Part shown: positions 44,151-52,667 of the stretch, piece by piece
Numbering within the stretch: position 1 is the stretch's first letter
Layout of the letters: each line of letters starts with the position of its first letter
Origin: Chryseobacterium sp. KACC 21268
GTDB taxonomy: Bacteria; Bacteroidota; Bacteroidia; Flavobacteriales; Weeksellaceae
Length of the DNA stretch: 64,000 bases
Assembly (NCBI GenBank): GCA_028736075.1
Contig: CP117875.1
Span: forward strand, 620,001-684,000
Direction: 5' to 3'
The notes under the pieces: model-generated
Database searches by the model: none
Told to the model about the DNA's origin: nothing
What the model saw: only the letters and a program-made list of their open reading frames with translations
Made by a program: the position numbers and the translations under genes

Positions 44151-45508
44151 TGGAAACTATAATTTTTAAAATAATCCTTTGCTCATCGCTACTAATAGCA
44201 ATGTACTATCTGTTTTTACAGAAAGAAAAGATGTTCCGCTTCAACAGGTTTTACCTTTTGGTTGCGTTGCTCTTTTCTTATGTGATTCCTTTCATTAAAA
44301 TTAATTTGCCTTCGATTTCTGAAAACAAGAATCAATTGATTTTTGGCGAAGCTGGGACTCAGCAACTGATTCAGAAAGCAAATCAGGCAGCGGATTTCAA
44401 TTGGATGAATTTGATTTTAATTATTTACATTTTTGTTTCAATTGCAATGATTATCAGGTCATTATTGTCGATTAGAAAAATTTTAACATTGAAAGGAACT
44501 GATTTTAATTATCAGGATTATAGGATTAGATTAACTGAAAAAGATCTGCCACCGTTCAGTTTTTGGAACAAGATCTATCTCAGTAAAAAACACTTTGAAG
44601 ATCAAATAGATCACAGAATATTTCTTCATGAGAAAACACATCTGGTTCAGAAACATTCTTTGGATTTGATATTCATAGAAATTCTGCAAGCCATTTCCTG
44701 GTTCAATCCCGCAATTTACTTTTATAAAAAAGCTATCAAAGACAACCACGAATTCCTCGCAGATGAAGTGATTGTAAGTAAGGAATTTAACATCAAAGAT
44801 TACCAAAATCTGATTCTAGCTGAGGTTTTGAATACACAAAACTTATCATTTGTAAACCAATTCAATTTTAATAATACCAAAAAACGATTTATTATGATGA
44901 CCACCAAAAGATCAAAATTAGAAAAGTTCAAAAAGATTTTCGCCGTTTCTGCCTTAGCAGGGTTAAGTATTCTGTTTGTTCAAAAAGTTTATGCAGCGGA
45001 AGCTAAACTTGAATTAAAGCCTGAAATTCCTACAATTATGGGAAGCAAATCTTTAGTACTTGACACCATTCCGCAGAAAAAATCTGTTCAAAATAATTCA
45101 AAGATTAAAGACAAGAAAAAAGTTCCCGCTCCGCCAACGACTAGAGTTATGAAAGAAAATGAACTTCCAATTCCGCCACCACCACCGCCAGCAAGGAGCA
45201 GCACGCCGGCAGAATTTCCAGAAGGCTTGAACACATTGAGAAGGAATTTTCAGAACTCTTTCAATAGCTCACAATTCGGAGATGACAAAAAGGAAAAAGG
45301 TGTTGTGAAAACTAATCTCTACATCAAAATCGATGAGAATGGAAAAACAACTGACGTACGAGCGGAAGGACCAAATACAAATTTTAATGCGGAAGCGGTA
45401 AGAGCAATGAAAGTTGCAACGGAAAATGTAACGTGGAAACCAGCAACAGAGGACGAAAAACCTGCGGCCACAGTTTTCCAGCTTCCAATCACCATGAATT
45501 TTCATTAA
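44150..45508 (+). CDS. BlaR1-like M56 metallopeptidase with C-terminal TonB domain
   Basis: This 452-residue inner-membrane protein has helices at about 4-22, 29-47 and 85-108, the zinc-peptidase motif HEKTH with His160, Glu161 and His164 on the cytoplasmic side, and a further helix at about 262-282. The periplasmic tail is proline-rich (ELPIPPPPPPARSS, about 343-356) and ends in a TonB-like domain (about 380-452, FNAEAVRAMKVATENVTWKPA). BlaR1 has a penicillin sensor there instead. It probably cleaves or controls the BlaI-type repressor encoded upstream. Confidence 0.9.
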   Translation: METIIFKIILCSSLLIAMYYLFLQKEKMFRFNRFYLLVALLFSYVIPFIKINLPSISENKNQLIFGEAGTQQLIQKANQAADFNWMNLILIIYIFVSIAMIIRSLLSIRKILTLKGTDFNYQDYRIRLTEKDLPPFSFWNKIYLSKKHFEDQIDHRIFLHEKTHLVQKHSLDLIFIEILQAISWFNPAIYFYKKAIKDNHEFLADEVIVSKEFNIKDYQNLILAEVLNTQNLSFVNQFNFNNTKKRFIMMTTKRSKLEKFKKIFAVSALAGLSILFVQKVYAAEAKLELKPEIPTIMGSKSLVLDTIPQKKSVQNNSKIKDKKKVPAPPTTRVMKENELPIPPPPPPARSSTPAEFPEGLNTLRRNFQNSFNSSQFGDDKKEKGVVKTNLYIKIDENGKTTDVRAEGPNTNFNAEAVRAMKVATENVTWKPATEDEKPAATVFQLPITMNFH

Positions 45509-45531
45509 AAACTAAGAATTTTCAGATTACT

Positions 45532-45560
45532 AAAACGTTCCATTTTTGGAACGTTTTTTC
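45532..45560 (+). terminator. Terminator of the BlaI/M56 operon
   Basis: AAAACGTTCC and GGAACGTTTT form a perfect 10-bp stem around a 6-base loop with a T-run. It directly abuts the uvrB -7 box. Confidence 0.88.
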
Positions 45561-45561
45561 G

Positions 45562-45576
45562 TATTTTTGTGTTATG
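45562..45576 (+). promoter_or_regulatory. -7 box with ATG four bases downstream (probable leaderless start of uvrB)
   Basis: TATTTTTG (45562-45569) is followed by TGTT and the uvrB ATG at 45574. Any -33 element would fall inside the preceding terminator hairpin. Confidence 0.6.
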
Positions 45577-47565
45577 CAATTCAAACTTCAATCAGAATAT
45601 CAACCCACTGGAGATCAGCCAAAAGCCATCGAGAAATTGGTGGAAGGTATTAATATTGGCGAAAAATATCAAACCCTTTTGGGAGTTACAGGTTCCGGAA
45701 AGACATTTACGGTTGCCAATGTTGTGAATCAAGTTCAGAGACCGACTCTGGTTTTGGCACACAATAAGACTTTGGCCGCTCAGCTTTTTATGGAGTTCAA
45801 GGAGTTTTTCCCGGACAATGCGGTGGAATATTTTGTGAGTTACTACGACTACTATCAGCCGGAAGCTTTCATTGCTTCCACAAATACTTACATCGAGAAA
45901 GATTTGAGCATCAATGAAGAAGTGGAGAAATTAAGACTTTCTGCCTCTGCAAGTTTACTTTCCGGAAGACGTGATGTTTTGATCGTAGCTTCGGTTTCCT
46001 GTATTTATGGTGTCGGAAACCCGAAGGAATTTGAAAAGTCATTAATTACAATAACCAAGAGTGAGAAAATCTCCAGAACGAGATTGCTTAATTCTTTGGT
46101 AAGCGCACTTTATTCCAGAGCTTTGAATGAATTTCAGCGTGGAACTTTCCGTGTCAAAGGCGATGTGATTGATGTTTATCCGGCTTATGCGGACACAGCG
46201 ATCAGACTTCAATTTTTCGGCGATCAGATCGAGACGATTCAAAGTTTTGATCCGGTTTCAGGAAATGTCACTTCGAATTTTGATACGATTAATATTTATC
46301 CAGCCAACCTTTTCGTAACCACGCCTGAGACGATGCAAGGCGCCATTCGTCAAATCCAGGATGATATGGTGAAACAAGTTGATTTCTTCCGAGAAATTGA
46401 AAAGCCATTGGAAGCCAAACGTTTGGAAGAAAGAACTGAGTTGGATTTGGAAATGATCCGTGAATTGGGCTATTGCTCTGGAATCGAGAATTATTCGAGA
46501 TATATGGATGGGCGTTTGCCAGGATCAAGACCTTTCTGTTTGTTGGATTATTTCCCGAAAGATTTTTTGATGGTCATTGATGAAAGTCACGTAACGATTC
46601 CGCAGGTTCACGCAATGTACGGAGGTGACAGAAGTAGAAAGGAGGTTTTGGTGGAACACGGTTTTCGTTTACCAGCCGCGATGGACAACCGACCTTTGAA
46701 ATTTGATGAGTTCGAGACGATGCAAAACCAGGTGATCTATGTTTCTGCGACGCCTGCAGATTACGAATTGGAGAAATCCGGAGGAACTTACATCGAGCAG
46801 ATCATCCGACCGACAGGACTTTTGGATCCTATCATCGAAGTTCGTCCGACGATGAATCAGATTGATGATTTGATTGAAGAAATTCATAAGAGAGAGGAAG
46901 CGGACGAACGTGTTTTGGTAACGACTTTAACCAAAAAAATGGCGGAAGAACTTACCAAATACTTCACGAAAGTTGGAATCCGAACGAGATATATCCACTC
47001 CGATGTGGAGACTTTGGAAAGGATTCAGATCATGCAGGATCTTCGTCTTGGTTTGTTTGATGTTTTGGTGGGCGTCAATCTTTTGAGAGAAGGATTGGAT
47101 TTGCCGGAAGTTTCATTGGTTGCCATTTTGGACGCTGATAAAGAAGGAATGTTGCGTTCCAGAAGATCGATGATCCAAACCGTTGGTAGAGCGGCAAGAA
47201 ACCTGAATGGACGTGCTATAATGTACGCCGACAAAATGACGAAATCGATGCAGGCCGCAATAGATGAAACCATTTACCGTCGTGAAAAACAAATGCAGTA
47301 CAACACCGAGCACGGTAAAGTTCCGATGGCGTTGAACAAAAAAATCAGTGAAAACCTGGTTGGTAGAAGCAAGGATTTCCCAGACGAAAAATACACGCAG
47401 AAAGTGCTGATGCAGGAAGTTGCCGAAACCAAAGCCAATTATGGAAGCGAGGATATCGAGAAAATTGTTGTTGCCAAACAAAAAGAAATGGAAGCTGCTG
47501 CAAAAAACCTTGACTTCATAAAAGCCGCAAAATTAAGAGATGAAATTGCAGCTTTGAAAGCTTAA
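45574..47565 (+). CDS. uvrB: Excinuclease ABC subunit B
   Basis: This 663-residue protein is the helicase-fold, damage-verifying subunit of nucleotide excision repair. The ATG at 45574 (MQFKLQSEYQPTGDQPKAIE) gives the family length; an in-frame start 141 bases upstream lies inside the previous gene and is rejected. Walker A is GVTGSGKT, the beta-hairpin region follows YYDYYQPEAF, the DEAD-box-like motif is VIDESH, motif VI is QTVGRAARN, and the C-terminal UVR domain (EIEKIVVAKQKEMEAAAKNL) that binds UvrC is present. It overlaps the next convergent gene by 4 bases. Confidence 0.97.
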   Translation: MQFKLQSEYQPTGDQPKAIEKLVEGINIGEKYQTLLGVTGSGKTFTVANVVNQVQRPTLVLAHNKTLAAQLFMEFKEFFPDNAVEYFVSYYDYYQPEAFIASTNTYIEKDLSINEEVEKLRLSASASLLSGRRDVLIVASVSCIYGVGNPKEFEKSLITITKSEKISRTRLLNSLVSALYSRALNEFQRGTFRVKGDVIDVYPAYADTAIRLQFFGDQIETIQSFDPVSGNVTSNFDTINIYPANLFVTTPETMQGAIRQIQDDMVKQVDFFREIEKPLEAKRLEERTELDLEMIRELGYCSGIENYSRYMDGRLPGSRPFCLLDYFPKDFLMVIDESHVTIPQVHAMYGGDRSRKEVLVEHGFRLPAAMDNRPLKFDEFETMQNQVIYVSATPADYELEKSGGTYIEQIIRPTGLLDPIIEVRPTMNQIDDLIEEIHKREEADERVLVTTLTKKMAEELTKYFTKVGIRTRYIHSDVETLERIQIMQDLRLGLFDVLVGVNLLREGLDLPEVSLVAILDADKEGMLRSRRSMIQTVGRAARNLNGRAIMYADKMTKSMQAAIDETIYRREKQMQYNTEHGKVPMALNKKISENLVGRSKDFPDEKYTQKVLMQEVAETKANYGSEDIEKIVVAKQKEMEAAAKNLDFIKAAKLRDEIAALKA

Positions 47566-48326
47566 TTTTTCTTGAAAAAGAATTTATAAAACTTTAGAAT
47601 ATTCTTTGCCTTGCGTTTAAAAGCTTTTTTCTTCGTAAAATCAAGAATTTTATTATAGCAAAATTCGGAAGATTGTCCTGATAATCGCGCATATTCTGTA
47701 CTTATTAACTGGATGATTTCCAGGTCATTGGTTAGTCTTTCGAAGTTGTGAAGTCTTTTGCTGATATCAATCTCATCATAGAAGTTCATTCTATTAAGAT
47801 CAACAATGAAGAAGCGATATTCCTCATTAATTTTCTTGATTAGGAAATTCCCGGACGCGTTGTCTATAAAGATAATCCCATTCTCGTGAAGTTGAAAAAT
47901 TAACTTTGTATAATCCTTTATGATTTGTTCCCTGTCTGCAAATCCTGGCGTATAAAGAGCATCAGTAAAAGTAAAAACATCTTCCATCTGTTCACTCACG
48001 TAATAACTGGATGTTACACCTATAAAATCGTGATTTTCTATAAAAGCGATAGGTGTCGGTGTGAAGAAGCCTTTGTCCAAAAGCATTTGAGCATATTCGT
48101 AGGAACGTCTGGACTTTGATTTTCTGTAATATTTGTAAACGTGGCGATTGATAATATTGTGCTGCTTGAAAGATTTGAAATTCAATTTCAAACCATCAAC
48201 GACGAAATATTTTACAGTATTTCTATTTCCATGACCTACGACAACACCTTCATTTTTAAAATTCTTTAGAATGTTTAGGATGTCATTTTTATACTGGGAA
48301 TATGCTTCAGAAAGAACAAAGTTCAT
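47562..48326 (-). CDS. LPS kinase (WaaP/KdkA-like) family protein
   Basis: This 254-residue protein has a protein-kinase-like fold of the InaA/WaaP/KdkA group. Key segments are HENGIIFIDNASGNFLI, which matches the catalytic-loop pattern with Asp and Asn, and FFIVDLNRMNFYD, which matches the metal-binding D-L-N. Members phosphorylate core sugars of lipopolysaccharide. It lies just after a heptosyltransferase-like gene on the same strand, supporting a cell-surface sugar role. It overlaps the convergent uvrB by 4 bases. Confidence 0.85.
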   Translation of the reverse strand: MNFVLSEAYSQYKNDILNILKNFKNEGVVVGHGNRNTVKYFVVDGLKLNFKSFKQHNIINRHVYKYYRKSKSRRSYEYAQMLLDKGFFTPTPIAFIENHDFIGVTSSYYVSEQMEDVFTFTDALYTPGFADREQIIKDYTKLIFQLHENGIIFIDNASGNFLIKKINEEYRFFIVDLNRMNFYDEIDISKRLHNFERLTNDLEIIQLISTEYARLSGQSSEFCYNKILDFTKKKAFKRKAKNILKFYKFFFKKN

Positions 48327-48365
48327 AATTTTGCTTCAAGGTTAAAGTTTTTGCAGATGTATTTA

Positions 48366-49403
48366 TTATAAAGTCGTTTTAACTAACTCAATTACTTTAT
48401 CTAGATCCACTTTGTTGGTATCAATCGAAAAACTATTATCGTTGTAAGGTCCATACGCATTCTCATCAGTCACAGAGAAAAGCCCGATTGTAGGTGTGTT
48501 TACGGCGCTGGAAAGATGCATCACACCATTGTCTGCAGCAATGAAAACAGCACAATTTGCTAAAAATCCTCCCATTTCCCGAATGTCTGTACTGTAGAAA
48601 TTTGGTATTTTGAAATTCAGTTTCGAAATGTTTTCGACCGGTAACAGTTCAATTATGTTATACTCCGGAAAAGACTTTTCCAATTTGTTATAGAAAGCTT
48701 TCCACCACTCTTCCGAATAGCATTTTGCGCCGGTTGCATTTGTAAAAAGGCAAATGGTTTTCTTATCGTTTTGTAATATTTTCTGAAGATTTTGTTTACC
48801 TGTTTCTATCTCTTCTTTGTCTAAGACTATTTTTAGATAAGGTATCTTGGAAGTATTTTCTGGGAAACCAATTTCTTTAAGAAACTCTCTTAGATTGTAG
48901 ATGTTTTTCTTTGCGTCGTGCTGGTAATCAGAATATCTGGACTTGAGTTCTTCATTTTCTTCTCCAAAAAATTTATAAGTCGCATTTGTGGCTAATATCG
49001 ATAATCTGCCGGAAGATGAACTGGGATTGGCGTTGATAGCCAAATCATATTTTCGAAATTTCAATTGGAACCAACCCTTGATGTATTTTCCAAGATTGCT
49101 GAACGGTTTCTTTGGAAGCTGGATGTATCGGTCTATGTTATCGTAATTTTTGTAGATGATGGGTGTTACTCCGCCTTTTACAAAAAGATCGATCTTGCTG
49201 TTGGGAAAGGTGTTTGCGACTTCCTGTACCAATGGTGTCAGCAGTAATAGATTTCCTAATCTGTGGTTTGGTCTGGAGATTAGGATTCTTTTGATTTCAA
49301 CATTTTCTTTTCGGATGTTGCCAGACTGTGATTTACCAATATTCTTGGTAAGGCTTTGCATTATCCTTTTTCTGATAACATTAATCCTTTTTTTAAGTGT
49401 CAT
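48366..49403 (-). CDS. Glycosyltransferase family 9 (ADP-heptose:LPS heptosyltransferase-like)
   Basis: This 345-residue enzyme of family GT9 begins its first Rossmann domain at RILISRPNHRLGNLLLLTPLVQ and includes KTICLFTNATGAKCYSEEWW and a C-terminal nucleotide-sugar site IAADNGVMHLSSAVNTPTIGLFSV. The family adds heptose or related sugars to the LPS core or lipid A. The gene starts at an ATG with a -7 box 34 bases upstream. It precedes the kinase-like gene by 39 bases and is probably in one transcript with it. Confidence 0.9.
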   Translation of the reverse strand: MTLKKRINVIRKRIMQSLTKNIGKSQSGNIRKENVEIKRILISRPNHRLGNLLLLTPLVQEVANTFPNSKIDLFVKGGVTPIIYKNYDNIDRYIQLPKKPFSNLGKYIKGWFQLKFRKYDLAINANPSSSSGRLSILATNATYKFFGEENEELKSRYSDYQHDAKKNIYNLREFLKEIGFPENTSKIPYLKIVLDKEEIETGKQNLQKILQNDKKTICLFTNATGAKCYSEEWWKAFYNKLEKSFPEYNIIELLPVENISKLNFKIPNFYSTDIREMGGFLANCAVFIAADNGVMHLSSAVNTPTIGLFSVTDENAYGPYNDNSFSIDTNKVDLDKVIELVKTTL

Positions 49404-49437
49404 ATGCTTGATTTGTTGAAATAGAAATATTGAGTGC

Positions 49438-49445
49438 CAAAATTA
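49438..49445 (-). promoter_or_regulatory. -7 box of the GT9/kinase operon
   Basis: On the minus strand TAATTTTG lies 34 bases before the GT9 ATG at 49403. Confidence 0.5.
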
Positions 49446-49568
49446 CTATAAAAAAAGCATTAATAATAAGAATTCAGATGGTTATCTTGTTTTACAATCC
49501 AAATATTGAAAGGGGCAACTGTCTATGATTTACTTAGAAAAATATAATTATTTAATATTTTCCATTAA

Positions 49569-49829
49569 TCAAAATCGATAAGTTGTCTTTTTTTCTTTAG
49601 CATAACTCACCTTTCCACGAATTGGAATCAACAAATCCATTAGTCCATTAACCTTGATTTCGTAAATGGTAGAAAGCTGCATCCCGAGCTTTCCTTTTGG
49701 CATTCCCTGGCTTTGGAACCATTCCAAGTAACTGATTGGTAAATCGGCTAAAATTGTGTCTTTGTGCTTTCCAAACGGCATTCTGACTTCACAGATTTCC
49801 TGTAAAATTTGAGGATTTAAACCTTCCAT
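49569..49829 (-). CDS. DUF3820 family protein
   Basis: This 86-residue cytoplasmic protein has the DUF3820 signature VRMPFGKHKDTILADLPISYLEWF near the start, which is also seen in exonuclease-associated and 'quorum-sensing regulated virulence factor' proteins. The rest is helical and ends in KKTTYRF. Its role is unknown. It follows the AI-2E transporter gene with only 1 base between them, so they form one operon. Confidence 0.88.
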   Translation of the reverse strand: MEGLNPQILQEICEVRMPFGKHKDTILADLPISYLEWFQSQGMPKGKLGMQLSTIYEIKVNGLMDLLIPIRGKVSYAKEKKTTYRF

Positions 49830-49830
49830 T

Positions 49831-50922
49831 TTAAATTATTAAATCAATTTTATTGTCAAGTTCATCATTCTCATTTGGGATCTGCAAAGATGGAGGCGTG
49901 TCTTCATCAGAAAACTCGTCTCTGTAAACCTGAATGAGCAAAACTGTAATTGACATCATTATAGGACCAAAAACCAAACCCATAAATCCAAACAAGTTGA
50001 TCCCCAGGATAATCCCGAAAACGGTAACCAGCGGATGAATGTCTTCCAGCCTTTTAAGTAAAGTAAATCTGAGCAGATTGTCTGTAAGACCTACAACGAT
50101 AAGTCCATAAATCAAAACCCCAACACCACCGCCAGTATTGCCTTCTGCAATCATAAAAATCCCGACCGGTACATAAACAATTGCAGCTCCCACAACAGGT
50201 AGCATAGATGCTACAGCTGTCAGAGCAAAAAGAAGAATTGCACTCGGCGCACCAAAAATCCAATAGCCGATAAGTGCCACAACACCTTGTCCTATTGCCA
50301 CTACCGGAATACCAATAGCGTTGGCCATTACAAGTTTTCGGAATTTATCGCCCAACAACTGTGTATTAGCTCTCTTGAAAGGCATTGCTTTGGCTACGAT
50401 TCTTTCAAAAACTCTTGCTCTCACGAACATAAAGTAGAGAATGAAGTACATAGACATAATGACTGTAAAGGTATTAACTGTTGTGCTCAAGGCCTTTGTA
50501 GAAAAGGTTCCAGCAAAATTAGTAACTTTTGCAATATTTTCTTTACTCAAAATGTCAAAACCGACTTTCTGATAAATAAACTGGTGAATCTTCTCAAGGA
50601 AAACATTGAATTTTTCCATATAAACCTGGGCATTTCCCATTTTCGCAACCAGCATATCTATAATGAAATAGACTGGGAGAATCAATATAATTAAAGATGC
50701 CACCATTATAACTGTCGCAGCAAGCCACGGTTTCCAATGCTTTTCTTCAACCAAATAGTTATTGTACTTTCTGCAAACAATATAAAGTGTTACAGCTCCT
50801 AAAACGGAGGGAATGAATAATGCCAGATTCCAACAAATCAAGCCAACTAGAACGCATATTAAAATGATTAAAGCCACCTGTTTTATAACAACAGAATCTA
50901 TTTGTTTCTCGGAATCTGACAT
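49831..50922 (-). CDS. AI-2E family transporter
   Basis: This 363-residue inner-membrane permease has seven or eight predicted helices spread over residues about 10-340, with the family's conserved C-terminal segment LLIYGLIVVGLTDNLLRFTLLKRLEDIHPLVTVFGIILG split over two helices. The family includes TqsA-like exporters and sodium/proton antiporters, so the cargo is not certain. The gene lies after two membrane-protein genes on the same strand and before the DUF3820 gene. Confidence 0.92.
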   Translation of the reverse strand: MSDSEKQIDSVVIKQVALIILICVLVGLICWNLALFIPSVLGAVTLYIVCRKYNNYLVEEKHWKPWLAATVIMVASLIILILPVYFIIDMLVAKMGNAQVYMEKFNVFLEKIHQFIYQKVGFDILSKENIAKVTNFAGTFSTKALSTTVNTFTVIMSMYFILYFMFVRARVFERIVAKAMPFKRANTQLLGDKFRKLVMANAIGIPVVAIGQGVVALIGYWIFGAPSAILLFALTAVASMLPVVGAAIVYVPVGIFMIAEGNTGGGVGVLIYGLIVVGLTDNLLRFTLLKRLEDIHPLVTVFGIILGINLFGFMGLVFGPIMMSITVLLIQVYRDEFSDEDTPPSLQIPNENDELDNKIDLII

Positions 50923-50943
50923 AATTTTTATAGTTTAATTTTA

Positions 50944-51675
50944 TTATAATTGTCTTGGCGCACCAAAATAGGCACAGTAAGTGGAGTACATTGCAATATA
51001 AAAAAACGGAAGAGTAAGATACACGCCAACGCAGCATAATACAACTCCTGCAATACTAATGAGTCCAGCTAACAATGCAGTAAGTAAAAGTGTGCCATAA
51101 TTCTCCTGAGCGATACTAAAAGATTTTTTAAGTGCTTCTATCGCTCCCAGATTTTCAAACATAATGATTGGATAACCCAAAAAGAAAAATGGAAGAACAA
51201 GGAAACCAGGGATGATACACATCAAAAATGCAATCGTCAGAATAATTTGCGTTATCAATGCATAAATGAAAATATTAAGAAAATTCTGCTTATAAGCAAA
51301 AAATAAATCAGAGACAGTGATAGGTTGTTTGAAATTTGACTTGTTGGCAATATAAATTAAACCAACAAAAATAGGAGCCAAAAGCAATCCTACAAAAAAA
51401 GACACACCACCATAGGCTGCAAATCCTGGCGTATTCATAATTTCCTGATAGCCAAAATCGCCACCAGATGAACTCTCTTTCATCTCTTCTACAAACAAGG
51501 CTGAGTTAAAACCCGTAAGAAGCTGGATCAGATAACTGAGTAAAAAGTAGATCACGACTGCAAGAAAACAGTACAAAAATGTGTTTTTGAAAATTTCTAA
51601 AGCGTGCGTAATGATATTGCCGGTTTCCTTCGTAGGAACATTTGCCGGAGAATCGAATTCATTAAAATTGTCCAT
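50944..51675 (-). CDS. Multispanning membrane protein, hypothetical
   Basis: The ATG at 51675 gives 243 residues (MDNFNEFDSPANVPTKETGN) with no signal peptide and about six predicted membrane helices. The middle includes IIPGFLVLPFFFLGYPIIM and a paired LLTALLAGLISIAGVVLCCVGVYLTLPF, a pattern found in Bacteroidota DUF975-like or glycerophosphodiesterase-type membrane proteins. It is related in layout to the next gene upstream. A -7 box lies at 51702-51709. The function is unknown. Confidence 0.78.
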   Translation of the reverse strand: MDNFNEFDSPANVPTKETGNIITHALEIFKNTFLYCFLAVVIYFLLSYLIQLLTGFNSALFVEEMKESSSGGDFGYQEIMNTPGFAAYGGVSFFVGLLLAPIFVGLIYIANKSNFKQPITVSDLFFAYKQNFLNIFIYALITQIILTIAFLMCIIPGFLVLPFFFLGYPIIMFENLGAIEALKKSFSIAQENYGTLLLTALLAGLISIAGVVLCCVGVYLTLPFFYIAMYSTYCAYFGAPRQL

Positions 51676-51701
51676 AGTAGTTTGATTTTGTAGTTTATAA
51701 T

Positions 51702-51709
51702 CAAATCTA
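51702..51709 (-). promoter_or_regulatory. -7 box of the 50944 gene
   Basis: On the minus strand TAGATTTG lies 26 bases before the ATG at 51675. Confidence 0.5.
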
Positions 51710-51746
51710 CACAAAATTTTCTTGAATCAAATTAACTCATAAACAA

Positions 51747-52454
51747 TTATTCCTCAAAATCCCCGATTAAATGTTTGTAAAGGACATAGATCATCGCATT
51801 CCAAAACGGAAACGTGATGAATATCCCAAAGAAAAACATAATGAAACCGCAATATGAAAACAGGATGGAAACAATCATAGCAATGAAGATCACAACAAAA
51901 TTCCTCTGGAAAGTCTGAACACTGATTTGAAATGACTGAAAGTAATTAAACCCTTTGAAGAACATCAGCGCCGGAACAAACAACATCATCGAAATCCAAA
52001 TCACAGTGAAAATCGAAAGGAAGTTATTGATCATGCTCCAAGCCAGTGAATAGATCACAAACAAAAAGAAATAATGACCCTGGAAACCAGCAAAAAGATC
52101 GCCCATTTCCGGCTTCTCTCCCAGGTCCAGTTTTCTGTAGATCTTCAAAAAACCAATGTTCAAAGGAAAAATGACCGCTTTTAAGATGATCATGACTTGC
52201 AAAAATAGAACGGCGTTGTCCGTTTGCATCAATGCTGTGTATTTGTCCAAAAAAGCCTTGTAGTCCGTATAAATCAAACCTTGGAACTTGTTGATCTCTT
52301 CAAAAAGACCATAGTATCGGAACGCAAAAGAGCCCGCAAACATCGTCACAGAAAAGTAGATCACACAGAACAAAAACTGAAACGGCAAAGTTTTCATCCA
52401 GTATTCATAGGCTTCTGTCAGTATTTTCCCGATTTCCGGTTTTGGCGTCGTCAT
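51747..52454 (-). CDS. Multispanning membrane protein, paralogue-like neighbour
   Basis: The ATG at 52454 (MTTPKPEIGKILTEAYEYW) gives 235 residues with about five membrane helices. The C-terminal stretch SILFSYCGFIMFFFGIFITFPFWNAMIYVLYKHL resembles the end of the neighbouring 50944 protein (cytoplasmic loop, paired helices, then F(F/W)xAMY), so the two are probably distant paralogues. No known function. A TACTTTTG -7 box lies 15 bases upstream on the minus strand. Confidence 0.78.
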   Translation of the reverse strand: MTTPKPEIGKILTEAYEYWMKTLPFQFLFCVIYFSVTMFAGSFAFRYYGLFEEINKFQGLIYTDYKAFLDKYTALMQTDNAVLFLQVMIILKAVIFPLNIGFLKIYRKLDLGEKPEMGDLFAGFQGHYFFLFVIYSLAWSMINNFLSIFTVIWISMMLFVPALMFFKGFNYFQSFQISVQTFQRNFVVIFIAMIVSILFSYCGFIMFFFGIFITFPFWNAMIYVLYKHLIGDFEE

Positions 52455-52517
52455 TATCAAAATTTTTTGCAAAAGTAACCATTAATTAAGGACAAACGAA
52501 ATTGATGATTTTATTTT

Positions 52518-52603
52518 GGGCAGCTTTATCCGTCCTCCGTTCCCAATCTTTTTGCCAAGCTTTTCCCCACTGCAAAAAAGGATTTCCACTCAGGCCGGGC
52601 TGC
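52518..52603. repeat. 86-bp dispersed structured element, copy C
   Basis: Same 86-bp length, GGGCAGC start, GGGCTGC end and internal CTTTTTGCC/GCAAAAAAG inverted repeat as copies A and B. It lies between the divergent 51747 gene and pabB. Confidence 0.85.
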
Positions 52604-52652
52604 GGGTTTCGGTGTTCTTACAAGCTTCAACTTTTATTAGAAGACTTTTCTC

Positions 52653-52667
52653 TATTTTTGTTTTATG
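52653..52667 (+). promoter_or_regulatory. -7 box with ATG four bases downstream (probable leaderless start of pabB)
   Basis: TATTTTTG (52653-52660) is followed by TTTT and the ATG at 52665. Confidence 0.6.

Noticed and set aside
45433-45573. N-terminal extension of uvrB
   Set aside because: It overlaps the end of the M56 gene and the terminator. The compact UvrB start at 45574 has a -7 box four bases before it.
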